The notes below the pieces were generated by a model that was not told the origin of the DNA, did not search any database, and was given only the letters and a program-made list of their open reading frames with translations. From positions 12,939,253 to 13,003,252 of the forward strand of contig CM075939.1 of NCBI GenBank assembly GCA_038030265.1: a DNA stretch of 64,000 bases, in the 5' to 3' direction. The stretch comes from Corythucha ciliata (taxonomy: Eukaryota > Arthropoda > Insecta > Hemiptera > Tingidae). A program made the translations under genes and the position numbers. Of this stretch, positions 25,801-37,214 are shown piece by piece; the first letter of the stretch is position 1, and every line of letters begins with the position of its first letter.

Positions 25801-27665
25801 TTTATCAATGTTAGCAGTGATTTGGCGTTTTTTCTTTATTTTAGCCGCAAAATTAGAGCTTTTTCTCAATTTAAATAATGAAATAGCGCATTTTTTCAGT
25901 AAATTAACTCAAGAAATCGTAGTATGGCATTCTCTCGTGAATTAGAAATTTTTCAAGCTAAGCTGCTAATTTCAAGCCAAATTGAGTTACGAATTAGCAT
26001 TTTTTCTCAATTGTAGCCGCGGACTGACCCCAAGAACAGCACATTAGCATTTTTTCCTTACCTTTACTTCTCTTTTTTGGTATGAATTAGCGCTCTTCAC
26101 AGTTTTAGCCACGAATCAGCAATTTTCCCTTATTTTAGCGGCGATTTATTGAATTCTGGCCATAAGTTAGTGAATTTTCTGTACTGGTTGCCTCCAGACC
26201 ACGACGAATCGGCGTTGTCTTGATTGTTTTTTCTTGATTAGCGTTTTTCTCTCACGATTTCCCATTTCCCAGTTTAGCAGCCAACAAACGCTTTTACTCA
26301 TTCTTTTAGCCGTGAATTACTGATTTTCGCCGTGAATTGGCGTTTTTTTTTGTTTTTTTTTTTCAATTTTAGCCGCATTTTGGTCACGAATAAAACGCTT
26401 ATTCTTAATTTTATCCGTAAATAAGCCTTTTCAAATTTCATCCGCGTGAATTAACTTTTTTTTTTTTATTTTAGCGGCGAATCAGCTCGACCTATATCGT
26501 GATATTAGCCCTGAATTAGCGTTTTTCTCAAAGTCAGCCGCAATCTAGCTACCGCATTTTCTCAATTTCATTCGCAAATTATCACTTTGTCGACATTTTA
26601 TCCATGAATGAAGAGCTTTCATTAATTTAATCAGTGAATTATCACTTTTGTTTCTATTTTATCCGCGAATTGGCGTTTTTCTCAATTTATGCCCCACATA
26701 GCACTTTTTTTGAATTTCATCCGCGAATTATCGCTTTTTCGACATTTTAGTCACGAATGAAGCTCTTTTTCTTAACTTTGTCAATGAATTAGCACTTTTT
26801 ATCTGTGAATTGGTGTTTTTCTCAATTTCAGCCGTATCTTAACGCTTAATCGCAAGTTTAGCCGCGTATTAGCCCTTTTCCTACATTGTATCCGTGAATT
26901 AGCGTTTTCTTAAGCTCAGTTGCGCATTATCGCTTTTTCTATGCATTTGAGCCATGTATGGATGGCGCTTTTTATTAATTTTATCCTCGAATTAGCTCTT
27001 TGTGTCTATTTAATCCGCGAATTAGCACTTTGCGCCTTTTTAATTCGCGAATTATCATATTTCTCATTTTATCCACGAATTGGCGTTTTTCTCAATTTAT
27101 GCCCCACATAGCACTTTTTTTGAATTTCATCCACGAATTATCGCTTTTTCGACATTTAAGTCACGAATGAAGCTCTTTTTCTTAACTTTGTCAATGAATT
27201 AGCACTTTTTATCTGTGAATTGGTGTTTTTCTCAATTTCAGCCGTATCTTAACGCTTAATCGCAAGTTTAGCCGCGTATTAGCGCTTTTCCTACATTGTA
27301 TCCGTGAATTAGCGTTTTCTTAAGCTCAGTTGCGCATTATCGCTTTTTCTATGCATTTGAGCCATGTATGGATGGCGCTTTTTATTAATTTTATCCTCGA
27401 ATTAGCTCTTTGTGTCTATTTAATCCGCGAATTAGCACTTTGCGCCTTTTTAATCCGCGAATTATCATATTTCTCAATTCTATCCGAGATTTGCGTTTTT
27501 CTCAATTTCATCCACACATATTCACATTTATTAGCGCTGTTTCTCAATTTCATCCGTGAGTTAATGCTTTTACATATTTCAGCCACCAATGATTGCTTTT
27601 TGCTGATTTTAGCTGTGAATTAGCGTTTTTCTCAAATACCACTGCAAATTAACGTTTTTTCTCAA
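25800..27665 (-). repeat. Family A array, inverted, with a 410-bp internal duplication
   Basis: Minus-oriented family A units. Between about 26657 and 27476 a 410-bp segment occurs twice in tandem with only a few differences, for example AGCCCTTTTC versus AGCGCTTTTC. The twin 63- and 97-codon open frames here are duplicates of each other and not genes. Confidence 0.85.
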
Positions 27666-27669
27666 TTTT

Positions 27670-29060
27670 TTTTTAGGCTAAAATGGAGAAAATCACTAAT
27701 AGGCCACGATAACTGAGAAAAAGCGCTAATTCGCAGCTATGAAATTGAGAGAAAAAGGTGCGGCGCGCATGCTCAGTACCGCCAGCAGGCTCTACTATCA
27801 TTTTTTATAATTGCCAATTTGTGGTTTCTCGACGTAAAAAAACGGGACTGAAATTGAGAAAATGTGCCCTCTAACGCGGATGAAAGTGAAAAACCCGGTA
27901 ATTCACGGCTAAAATTGGGAAAATCACCTGATTCGTGGCTAAAATGGAAACGAATCTGATAAGTGCCACCCAAAATTGAAGTAAATTGTAGATAGGCACC
28001 AATTCGTGGATCAATTTGAGAAAATACGCTGATTCTCGGCTAAAATTTAAAAAATAATTCGCTGCTAAAATTAAGAAATAGGGTTAATTCGATGCAAAAG
28101 GAGAGAAAAAGTGTCAATGTGATGCTGAAACTGAGACAAACCTCTAATTTCCTGTAATATTTATTAAAATGCGCTAATTTACAGCTAAGATTGAGAAAAG
28201 CGGTGTTCCGTGGCTATAAATTCAAGAAATAAATTAAAGAAATGACCCGCCGCTAATCGCGATAATAAAATCGCTGCTAAAATGTTAAATAGCGCTAATT
28301 CACGGCAAATATAGAAAAAAAGTGGGAATGCAAAAGTTGAAATGGAGAAAAACGCTTATTCTCGTATTTTGTGAAAATCATCCAATTCGGAGGAGAAAGT
28401 GAATAAAAGCGGTGATTCGAGGGTGCAACTCAGAAATTCAGCTAATAAAACGAAATTAAAAAGCGCTAATTCGCTGGAAAATTGTGAGAAAATTTGCTAA
28501 TTCGTGGCTAAAATTGAGGAAATGCGGTAACTCGCGGAAGCGTTTTTGAGCGGCGCTACAACGCGCTACAACGAGCGACACCTAGCGTACATACAAAAAG
28601 ACATAAATTGAATTCACTGCTGCTAAGCCTGCAGTGGACGATGTCACATTCAATTTGAGGCTTTGGGATGTACGCTCGTTGTCGCGCCGCCCGAAAACGC
28701 TTCCAGTGGACGACCGACCTAATCCGCGTGATTAAGAAGTGAAGGAAAACGATAAAATTGGGGGAAAAAAGTTAACTCACGGCTGAAACTGAGTCAAACC
28801 GTTAATTACCGTCTAAAATATAGATGAAGAGCTCAATCGCTGCTACAATAGAGGAAATTCGCGGCTAAAGTGGACAAGAGGCGCTCATTCGCAGCTGAAA
28901 CGGAGAAAAACGATAGTGGCGTACCAATTTGGCAAAACCCGCTCATTCACGTCTAAAATCGAATTCGGGACTAAAATTGAGAAAAAGCGCTTAGACCGGG
29001 AAAAATCGCTAATTCATTGCTAAAATCGATAAAACGCCAATTTGTGGTTTTTGTAATAAA
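27670..29060 (+). repeat. Family A array, direct
   Basis: Plus-oriented units starting where the inverted block ends, so 25800-29060 is a head-to-head pair. It contains a foldback element at 28537-28704. Confidence 0.8.
28537..28704. mobile_element. Foldback / MITE-like element
   Basis: The left end GGAAGCGTTTTTGAGCGGCG is complementary to the right end CGCCGCCCGAAAACGCTTCC. The inner parts GAGCG...GTACAT and AAATTGAAT also match in inverted order. No coding capacity; inserted in a family A array. Confidence 0.7.
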
Positions 29061-29682
29061 GGTAAAATCGTGGATCCGCCACTGGCAGTGGCGATACCTG
29101 CACCGACCGGGGCCCGGTGTGGAAATCTCAATCAGACCCTTTTATTTCGTGGGGCGCAGGTCTGCAAATCAGGCAGGCACCAGAGCCCCTAAAGAGCTTT
29201 TTAGTCCCTAGTCCCTAAAAGCCTATAAATAAGCAAAGAAATATAATTTTTACGTACTTAGCGTGCAATCACGTTGTTTTTTACTTTATTTCCTAATTTT
29301 TTGCCGTGGATTAGCAGTTTTCCGCATTATTTACCGCAAATCAGCGAATTTTATCAATTTCAGCCGTAAATTAGAGCTTTATATTATCATAATTTTCAAT
29401 TGCATCTATGTTGGGGGGGGGGGGGAGCAAGCCACAAATTTGTCTCCGGTGACGCGAAGAACCGCTTCGATAGAATATTATGAGTCTCTTCTGACCCCCC
29501 ACCCCCGCCCACTCTCTGGCAACCCAATTATTTTAAGCATGCGTCCACCCACCTTGTGCACGGTCATTTCATAATTATGAGGACTGACATCTGACGTCTC
29601 TCACTATACGCACTATAAATCAACGACACAAGACAATTCCAGGTCATAAAAATAATTAATTTATACAATAATATCGTAATTT
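29061..29682. other. Region downstream of the small membrane-protein gene
   Basis: Contains a short minus-oriented family A block (29275-29400) and a G13 run at 29413-29425. No gene is seen. Confidence 0.4.
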
Positions 29683-30109
29683 TCACCACCACGATCTTCG
29701 ATCACCGACGGCACAGAGAGACTTTAAAAACAAACACGTCAAGTAAAACACAATCATAGTGACAACAATGACGAACAGAAGCCAGTAGATGCTGAATATG
29801 TACACGACAGTCTCTGGCGGTATGTCTTCCTTATTTTGAAGTGCCTAGTATCAACAAACAAACAAAAAAAAGTCACATTTTTTCGCGATTGTTTTTATTA
29901 TCGTAACCACCTTGGATATAGCGGAGTCCCATTCGACGCCCGGACCCACGGGAACCAATTGTTTAGCGAGGCGGAACGCTCGTTTCGTTCGTACAATACC
30001 GCTGTCTTTGACCATGTTTGACCAGGCTTCGTTCATTTTGATGTTTATTTTACGTTCGTACAGCTTTCTATTTGACGGTCGAACGACATTTGAAGCTTTC
30101 ATGCATTTC
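29683..30109 (-). CDS. Alternative 3' module b of an unrecognised membrane-protein gene
   Basis: Two exons, 30109-29911 and 29844-29683, joined in phase 0 by a 66-bp GT-AG intron; 119 codons and a stop. The first begins after a CCAG acceptor in phase 2 with KCMKAS and contains MNEAW....VK..GI. The second encodes a strong membrane helix (FSIYWLLFVIVVTMIVFYL) and a short basic tail. It has no start codon or signal peptide of its own. Its acceptor has the same phase as exon 2 of the gene at 30196-31163, and the first residues are similar, so it is either an alternative 3' end of that gene, spliced to the exon at 31163-31015, or a duplicate that lost its first exon. I do not recognise the family. 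Confidence 0.55.
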
Positions 30110-30195
30110 CTGGAGGGTTGCGTGGAGAGGGGGGAAAGAGAAAAATGCGTGAATGAATGCGGTCGGGAGCTCATGAAATATATATATTTTTTGTT

Positions 30196-31163
30196 TTATT
30201 GTTGTTCGCGTTTAGCCATTCTTTTTTTCTTCATCGTACGCCAACAGTCGACGAAGCAACAACATTTAAAAACAACGCACGACACTAATAAAATTAGAAG
30301 GCTGATAATGAACAGGAGGAATACTAAATTAAAAGCGTCGCTTATTAGAAATGGCATTTGAATCGTCAGGTTGTTGTCATCATCCTCAGAATTGAGCTCG
30401 TCCAGGCTCGAGTCTCTTTTCTTGTTCGTCGTCGTCTCGCAAGTTGTTGCCTCGTCTTCGCGTTTCACCTTCCCCCTGGCACGAGTGTGCTGTCTTTTGC
30501 CGATCGGTTCGTCGTCACCATCTGTGGCCAAGATTTTCAAACGACTCGGATCAATGCCACACTTGACGGCCAGGTCAATCCACGCGTCGTTGATATTGCA
30601 ACGTAACTCGTTCAAATAGGACGACCGGTAGTCTTCCGGTACATTTTCTCCCTCGCCGAGGCACCTCCTAATGCGTGTAATACCAGTTTTTAAACAAAGA
30701 ATAAAAAAAACCATCAATCACTGTCAAAATGTCAGTGGGATTAGTTCATTTTTAATTGTATTCAAGGAGCAAATTTCGTATTTTGATTCCTACTACGCAT
30801 GATTAAGCACCTTTTATTTCTATTTTCAATCATAAAAACCAATCTCAATAAAACCTTTCGTAATGAAATGACCTTGACGGTTGATCCTGTCTTATTTTTA
30901 TTGATTGTAAATATCACTTAAGACGCTTAATTACAGCAATCCGTACCCATTCACGACTCCACGCGCTGTGTATTAATTAAAACGAAAAAACCGCTTAAAC
31001 ATTCGCGTATGTACTTGTAAAGTTGTAATGCCCCGTCCAAATCGCTCAAATTGAACTTCATCTGGAGACATGAAATCGGTGACAACTGGAAGTCGGGCGT
31101 TGTTTCGCGGTTCAGACTTGTGGGAGCCACCGAAGTTGCGAAAACTGCTAAAACTAGAAGCAT
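30196..31163 (-). CDS. Unrecognised small type I membrane protein, two exons
   Basis: Exons 31163-31015 and 30667-30196 join in phase 2 (TAC AA | G AGG) to give 206 residues. The ATG at 31163 starts a signal peptide (MLLVLAVFATSVAPTS). The ectodomain of about 120 residues contains five cysteines and the segment NINDAWIDLAVKCGI. An acidic, Lys/Thr-rich stretch follows, then a membrane helix (LVFLLFIISLLILLVSCVVF), a Cys cluster (KCCCFVDCW) suggesting palmitoylation, and a basic tail. The intron is 347 bp. It is on the same strand as, and about 350 bp after, the gustatory receptor locus. I know no family with these features; the call rests on the signal peptide, matched splice phase and membrane helix. 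It could be a lineage-restricted surface protein. Confidence 0.65.
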
Positions 31164-31514
31164 TCCGATACGAAAAAAAGGCTATCACATTTTCCTATAT
31201 TAAAAAAAAATGAACTAATCCACTAATCTAAATCATTCTTAGTCACATGACAGGAATTCCAAGGGGGAGGGGGGTGAGAGGAATGACATTATTTGAAGTG
31301 AGACATTGCGTGATGGTGAGGGGAGGAGTGGGGTACGTTCTATCTTGGACTTCTTCCGAAAGTTGTCCCGAAAGGGCTGAAATGTCTCACGGAGCTGCTC
31401 AAACCCGGCACACAGATGACAGCAGCAGGTTTAATCGCCTTATTTAATTTTTTTTTAATACGCTTCTGGTTAAACCTCAAGTTAGTATGTAATTAGAGAA
31501 ATTAACAAATAAGC
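31164..31514. other. Spacer between receptor locus and small membrane-protein gene
   Basis: Must hold the receptor 3' UTR and the promoter of the downstream gene. No specific signal is identified. Confidence 0.4.
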
Positions 31515-32675
31515 TCAACTGAACTGCACTAAAATGACTAAATAAGTAGTTGCGGCAGCGATTATCTGGAAAAGAAAAAGAACGCGGCGATTAATGAAGG
31601 AACGGACAAGGCCAACAAGTAAAGTTTCTACCGAAGTCACTAAAGGGTATCCCAATGAGAAGAATCCGCACGCGGTGAAATCCACCTTTTGTTTCATTGA
31701 TACATAAAGCCTCAGTTTTTCATTTTTACACAGCTCTTTATTCATTCTCATAAGGTTGAACAGTTCCAAGTTGAATCTCTCCGCCTGAAACACACGGTGT
31801 GACCATTGGGTTATGGAGTGAGAGCAACGTGCAGGGGGCAGAATTGACAAAATAAAAACGACCTGGTGGTTAAATTTTTCACAACTGTAGCAAATTTCGA
31901 GAATCATAAACTGACTGTATAAAACAGCGGCGAGAAATCGCGTAATTTTAAACGCGTTGAATGAAATTGTAATCATTTTATAACCGGCGAAAATCGTGTA
32001 ATAAAAGTAGTAGAACATGACAACAACGAGTTGATAACTGAAAAGGTGATTTATGGAAGAGCCCAGACGAACAAAGCGACACTGTTCATCGACGACAGTC
32101 GTCAAATGAATTGAGGCCGGCGTGTCCTGTTCACTGTTTTGGACCGATTTCAACAGGTGAAGAAACATTTTTGTCGCCGTTTGAACGAGCGAACAAAATT
32201 GAAGCGTCACCAGGTTGACGCACAGTGACTGGAAGAAATTCAAAGCGAAATAGGCGAGATTTAAATAGTCGAAATCGCCGACGACGCTCGTCACTGTTGA
32301 GAGAATTGAAAAGGCGACGGCAGTGACGGTGCAAACGTTCGACGAAATGTCGGCAACAGTGTCGGTGTCGAGTCGTCTTAAAACGGCCAGGAACAGGCGT
32401 CGCCCTCGAAGAACGCAAACTAAATGCGTCGCCAAACAGCAGAGCCTGACAAAGCACGGCATAAATGACACGATTCGACTCATTAAATTTTCAAAATGAC
32501 TCGATTCGCTTCGATTTTCAAACTGAGCGCAACTGATGTACACGTTGGCGCATGAAATGAAAATGGTGGAAAAAATTGAGTACCATAACACCGGGGTTGA
32601 AATTCGGTTCTGGGCACTGACAGGCAGCACACCGACGCATCGAGACAACGGAAATAATAATCCTCTGGTTGGCAT
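31515..32675 (-). CDS. Gustatory receptor, proximal isoform with the shared C-terminal exons
   Basis: Gustatory receptor (7tm_7) of 338 residues. Exons: 32675-31863 (271 codons, ending KFNHQ), 31784-31632 (51 codons, AERFNLELF to CGFFSLGYPLVTS) and 31565-31515 (ending TYLVILVQFS, the family's signature last helix). Introns are 78 and 66 bp, both phase 0, multiples of three and free of stops, so the unspliced frame reads through as 386 residues. I infer splicing because the donor and acceptor positions match those of the receptors at 21822-23934 and 55794-57077. The intron those genes have between AERF and CGF is absent here. The last two exons probably also serve the first exons at 33048-33845 and 33997-34779. 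Confidence 0.88.
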   Translation of the reverse strand: MPTRGLLFPLSRCVGVLPVSAQNRISTPVLWYSIFSTIFISCANVYISCAQFENRSESSHFENLMSRIVSFMPCFVRLCCLATHLVCVLRGRRLFLAVLRRLDTDTVADISSNVCTVTAVAFSILSTVTSVVGDFDYLNLAYFALNFFQSLCVNLVTLQFCSLVQTATKMFLHLLKSVQNSEQDTPASIHLTTVVDEQCRFVRLGSSINHLFSYQLVVVMFYYFYYTIFAGYKMITISFNAFKITRFLAAVLYSQFMILEICYSCEKFNHQVVFILSILPPARCSHSITQWSHRVFQAERFNLELFNLMRMNKELCKNEKLRLYVSMKQKVDFTACGFFSLGYPLVTSVETLLVGLVRSFINRRVLFLFQIIAAATTYLVILVQFS

Positions 32676-33047
32676 TTCACCGTCATGTCAACTGAATGGG
32701 AACTGTGTAATTTAGTTAAGGAAAATGTAGAAAATAGAAATTATACGGATACGTAGCAAGGGTGGAGGGGGAGAATCGATTTATTTGGGTTTGATGGGAA
32801 AAACAAGATATAAAGCCATTTAAGGGTCACTCTTCCCTATCTTTTTTTAAACGTTTCACCCATGTCAACCTCTTATTAACTAAAGTTTGTTGTTTTTTGG
32901 ACTCGTATTCGTATCGTTTCTTATGGAGGAACGAGCCGCTCAAAGTTGTAAACGACCCTTAAATCTATAAGAAATGGGCTTCGTTGCGCGGGGTTCTGAA
33001 GGGGGGGGGGCTTATGGACATTAAACAAAAAAAAAAATATATTTTAC

Positions 33048-33845
33048 CTCCAGGTTGAACTCTTCGCAAACGTAGGACGTTCCAATTAGACTCGCAAAGG
33101 ATACAAGGGCGGCGACCCCATAGCGGACGAGCGTCATCGCTCCCGGTACAGCCTCCGTGGCGATAATGTAGAATGAGTAGACCAAATACAGGAATTTATA
33201 GAAAGTGAGAATTAAATTTTGAATTGAAAAAAGTTGATTGAGTCTAAACCCAAGTTCCACGACTCGCGTCTGATTCGTTACAGCTTTGACGGCATCTTGA
33301 TTTCTAATAAACGCGTCGGTTGATCGCGAACCGTACTCGGTGAGAGAGTGGAGAAGAACGGCGAATTGCAATTCAATCGCATTAACAGACAGGTCTTGAC
33401 CGGCGTTCAGTGTTAAATATATCGTCTTGAACCAACCGCCTGAGTAGGACGCTTCGGTGAGTACGTACAGAGCGCTGTAGCTCAGTAAGACAAGGGCACA
33501 AAGTTTGAACAGTAACGTTTTAGTTTGACTCGAAAACGTTTCACTGATGTCCCTCAAGGTTCTATTACAAATTTTCTCGTTAATTTTAAAAGTTATCAAA
33601 TGAACAAGCGTAATAACAGCTCTAATGACGCTTGGAATAAAATGAATAACGCAGAAAACTATTTTACTCGGTTCACGACGAATTTTCTCTATAAAAACAA
33701 TTATATTGACGGCAATCGTACAAACTGACCAAGCTACCTGCCAAGCGAAGCTTGTCACAAGGAGACGGCGGTTTACCCGACAGCGGCCTTTAACCGGGAA
33801 AGTTCCAATAGTTCGACTTGATGTCAACAGAAACTCAATTCCCAT
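33048..33845 (-). CDS. Gustatory receptor alternative first exon (middle)
   Basis: Single large exon of 266 codons from the ATG at 33845, with the hydrophobic segments of a gustatory receptor N-terminal part. It ends EEFNLE followed by the donor GTAAAA in phase 0, the same place where the proximal first exon ends KFNHQ. No AERF, CGF or TYLVILVQF-like exon lies in the 372 bp before the next coding exon. I infer splicing to 31784-31632 and 31565-31515, giving 333 residues, as in the fly Gr39a locus where several first exons share 3' exons. Alternatively it is a truncated receptor. Confidence 0.8.
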
Positions 33846-33996
33846 GATTTTTTTTGTTGTTGTTGTTCACTTGGCAAGGGTCACGCGAAATATAAACGTG
33901 ATGCCCGCCGAAACTTGTATCGACCTGTTTTTATGTAACACTCGCTAATTAACTTTAAAAAAAACAAAACAACAACAACAACAACAAAACAAGTAC

Positions 33997-34779
33997 CTCG
34001 TAGTTGAACGCATAAGCTGAGTGGCACATGATGAGAAGGCCGCTCGACGACACGAGACCTTTTGCACACACTAGAATGCCGACAATTTTGTAGTCTTTCC
34101 AAAGAAGTGTCGAAGAAAAAATTAAAGTGATCAAAAAGCAGAAAAGGGCTACAGTCAAGGCTAAAACCTGCCCCCCGTACAATCGAACCACCGACCGAGC
34201 GATGTTGACACACTCCAGGTGTCTGTTTCTAAGCGCCAAGGCCGCGGCGACGCTCCTGATATCAAAGATTCGGTCGGACGATTTTGTCACGTTGCGACGA
34301 CACTCGTTGACAATGGCAACGAATTGCGACGCTATCAAGTTGGCCGTTAGAACGCCGAAATATTCGAATATGTTTGAAACGGCGTCCATCGCTCTCGGAT
34401 CTAAATTAATTTTTATCAATGAGTCTGTAACCGAGGAAAGGATTGAAATCAACAAGAACGATGTCTCTTTTTCAAAGCATTGCTTATCGATCCGCTTCAA
34501 CATTTTCCTAAACTCGTTCTTTTTCCAGTGTAACAACCACATGTGCATTATAGCGATGCCAAAGATTATCAAATTGAGAACGTCACGTGCAATTGCCTGA
34601 ACTTTGAAGACACGCTTCGCGGTCGTCTCTGTAATTCTTTCGATTTTGTACAGTGTCAAAACAATCCAGACTGTGTAGAGCGGTACGGTTATCAGGAAAT
34701 CTACAAACGGTCTTTGTTTTCGGTCGAGCGTCGGTTGTATACGACAGATTTCACTTATACGAGACATTATCCTCGCCAT
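33997..34779 (-). CDS. Gustatory receptor alternative first exon (distal)
   Basis: Exon of 261 codons from the ATG at 34779 (the open frame extends to a TTG at 34791 which I do not use). It has hydrophobic receptor segments and ends with AFNYE followed by the donor GTACTT in phase 0. Only 151 bp separate it from the next first exon, too little for C-terminal exons, so it probably splices to the shared exons at 31784-31515, giving 328 residues. It is the most diverged of the three first exons. Just inside the intron is a run of GTT repeats. Confidence 0.78.
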
Positions 34780-35094
34780 AATATCCCACAATACTGGGGC
34801 GAGCAGAACTCTTTGGATATTCGATGGATTAATTTCCTTAATTCACCCCCCCCCCTCCACCACTAAAACCACATTCCATCAATCCAGCAAAGGATTGAAT
34901 CCCTTCACTCCACTTCAAGTGAATCCCTTTTGAGCTGTGAATAGACCGCCCTCTTTCCATTCAATTCCTCGCAAATTAAAATGTGCTAGTCGATTTTTTC
35001 AATATTTTGAAGTATAGCTAAGTGTATTGAAAGCAAATTAGATTTAACCAATATACAAAATTAATCGGTGCTTGTAGCCGACAGCTCACCGCCT
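34780..35094. other. Upstream region of the gustatory receptor locus
   Basis: Expected promoter of the distal first exon. A C10 run at 34846-34855 is the only clear feature. Confidence 0.4.
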
Positions 35095-35310
35095 TTAAGA
35101 CTTTCCCTCAATTTTTGCCACGAATTTGAGATTTTCTCAATTGTAGCCGCAAATAGCTTCTTAGTTTTAACAGAGAATTAACGGATTACTTCACGTCCAC
35201 GAATTGGCGATTTTCACTATTTTTTAAGCAGCTAACAAGTTGTTTTGGTCAACTTTAGCTGTGAATTGCGAATTTTAGCGGTCTAAAGTGCTTTTTATCT
35301 AAATTTTTAC
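35095..35310 (-). repeat. Family A array, inverted
   Basis: Short block of minus-oriented units directly upstream of the receptor locus, facing away from the direct block that begins near 35500. Confidence 0.7.
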
Positions 35311-35330
35311 CGGGAAATACTCAGTATAGC

Positions 35331-35805
35331 GTACCGAGTAAGGGGTGAAGGGCGGAGGAACTACAATAATATACATCATGTATCTATAGGTAATGAGAAA
35401 AGGTTGGACTGTTGAACAGTGATTTGGCTCCTTTCTACGACTTTCAGTCTCTCCTAAACGTTGCGGTAAGTGATATCAGCAAAGAGCGCTTCTGGTGGCT
35501 CAAATTTTAGAAAATTCGCGGCTAAAATGGTGTAAATACACCGTTCCCCAGCTTCGTTAGGTCCTTAGCGCACTGATGGCAACTTGCTTAAAGCGGCAAA
35601 AACTTCGGAAAAAGCGCTAATATTCGTGGCTATATAACTGCGAGATGGCGCTGATTCGTGGTCTCAAGATCCAACTTCCAGGCCAAAATTGTGAAAAAAT
35701 TGCTGATTCTCTGTGTATAGAGGCCATTCTACGGCTAAAATGTAGAAACTACCGTAGAAATACTAGTAAGTAACTAATGTAGAAAATGTAGGCTAAAATT
35801 GATTG

Positions 35806-35837
<32 letters not shown>

Positions 35838-37160
35838 ACACGCTAAAATTCAAGGCTGTACAAATAAAAAATATTGTGGCTGATATGAACAAAAGCAACG
35901 CTAGTTAGGTTAAAATTGGGCAAAATGGAAAATTCACAATTGAAATTGCATATAAAAATTCGCATGTATCGCACAATTCACGTATAAAAAAGAGAATAGA
36001 TGATAATTCACAGCAAAAGTAACAGAAAACGCTATTTAACGGCTAAAATTGAGGAAAATAGCTGCAAGTACTTTACAAAACTAAAATCGGATACAATTTT
36101 TAAAAAATGACTAAATCGCAGCTAAAAATGAGAAAACAAAAAATCCGTACCTTTTGAAAGCTTCAACCTGAAAAACCGCGCTAAAATTCATGGCAGAAAG
36201 TAGATATAATTGCTAATGTGAGGCTAAAATAAAAAACAACGCGGCTAAAATTGGAAAAACCCACTCATTGGAGCAGCCATAATTAAGAAAAACTGTAATT
36301 TTCAGCTCAAATTGAGAAAAAGAGCTAATTCTCGGCTAAAATTGCGGAAAACGCCAATTCATGGATAAGTTCATGAACAAATTCGCGAATTCGCGGGTTG
36401 GAAGCACAATACTGTGCTGCTAAAATTGAGAAAAAGCGCTAGTTTGCGGCTAAACGTGAGGAAAATCACCAGCTCGCTAATGAAGTGTGGCAAAATTTCC
36501 AACTGAAATACTCGCCTTTGCAACTTCTGAAGGCAACTTTGTGGCTGAAATTGAGAAAAACGGCCAATTCATGGCTATAAGTTAAAAAACACCGCTGATT
36601 CGAGGTTAGAACTGGGAAGAAGTGCTAATCTATAACTAAAAATAGAAAAAAGTTGCTAATGCAGTGCTATAATGTAAAAAAAGCTAATCTGCGGCTTAAA
36701 AAAAAATCAATTTTTGCCTGACTAAAATTAGGAGAAAGGCTGATTTTCAGTCTAAATTTTAAAAAAATAGCTAATTCGCAGCTAGAAAGGGAAACATCGC
36801 CAATTTGGAGCTAAAATTATGGAATGCCACCAATTCGCGGTTAAAATTGTGGAAATTTTCAATTTACATGAAAAAATTTCGAAAATACGCCGATTCGCGA
36901 CGTCTGAAGGAAACTTTGAGGTTAGAATTGAGAAAAAGGCGCCAATTTATAGCTATAGAGGTTTAAAAAAACCGCTGATTTCCTGCTGAGAAAAGTGCGA
37001 TTTGTGGCAAAAATGTGGAAAAACCTGCTATTTTGCGGCTAATATTGAGGAAAATACGTGGGAAAAACGTTAATTTTCAGCTCAAACTGAGAACAGTGCT
37101 AATTGTCTGCTAAAATATAGAAAACAATTGCTAATTTGCTGCTAAAGTTTGGAAAAATCA
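35331..37160 (+). repeat. Family A long unit with leader sequence
   Basis: Starts with GTACCGAG (35331-35338), then a non-periodic leader with GAAAAGGTTGGAC and GATTTGGCTC, shared in order with 45770 onward. Periodic family A units follow to about 37160. An A run of about 31 nt lies at 35806-35836. Interpreted as one copy of a long dispersed element. Confidence 0.75.
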
Positions 37161-37214
37161 TTTTGAGGGGCCTGTTGGAGATTTCCACCTATCAGGGCCA
37201 CGAAAGGTGCATGC

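Noticed and set aside
26920..27623. Two similar plus-strand open frames (63 and 97 codons)
   Set aside because: They are the same repeat frame duplicated by the 410-bp duplication, within a family A array; no protein features.
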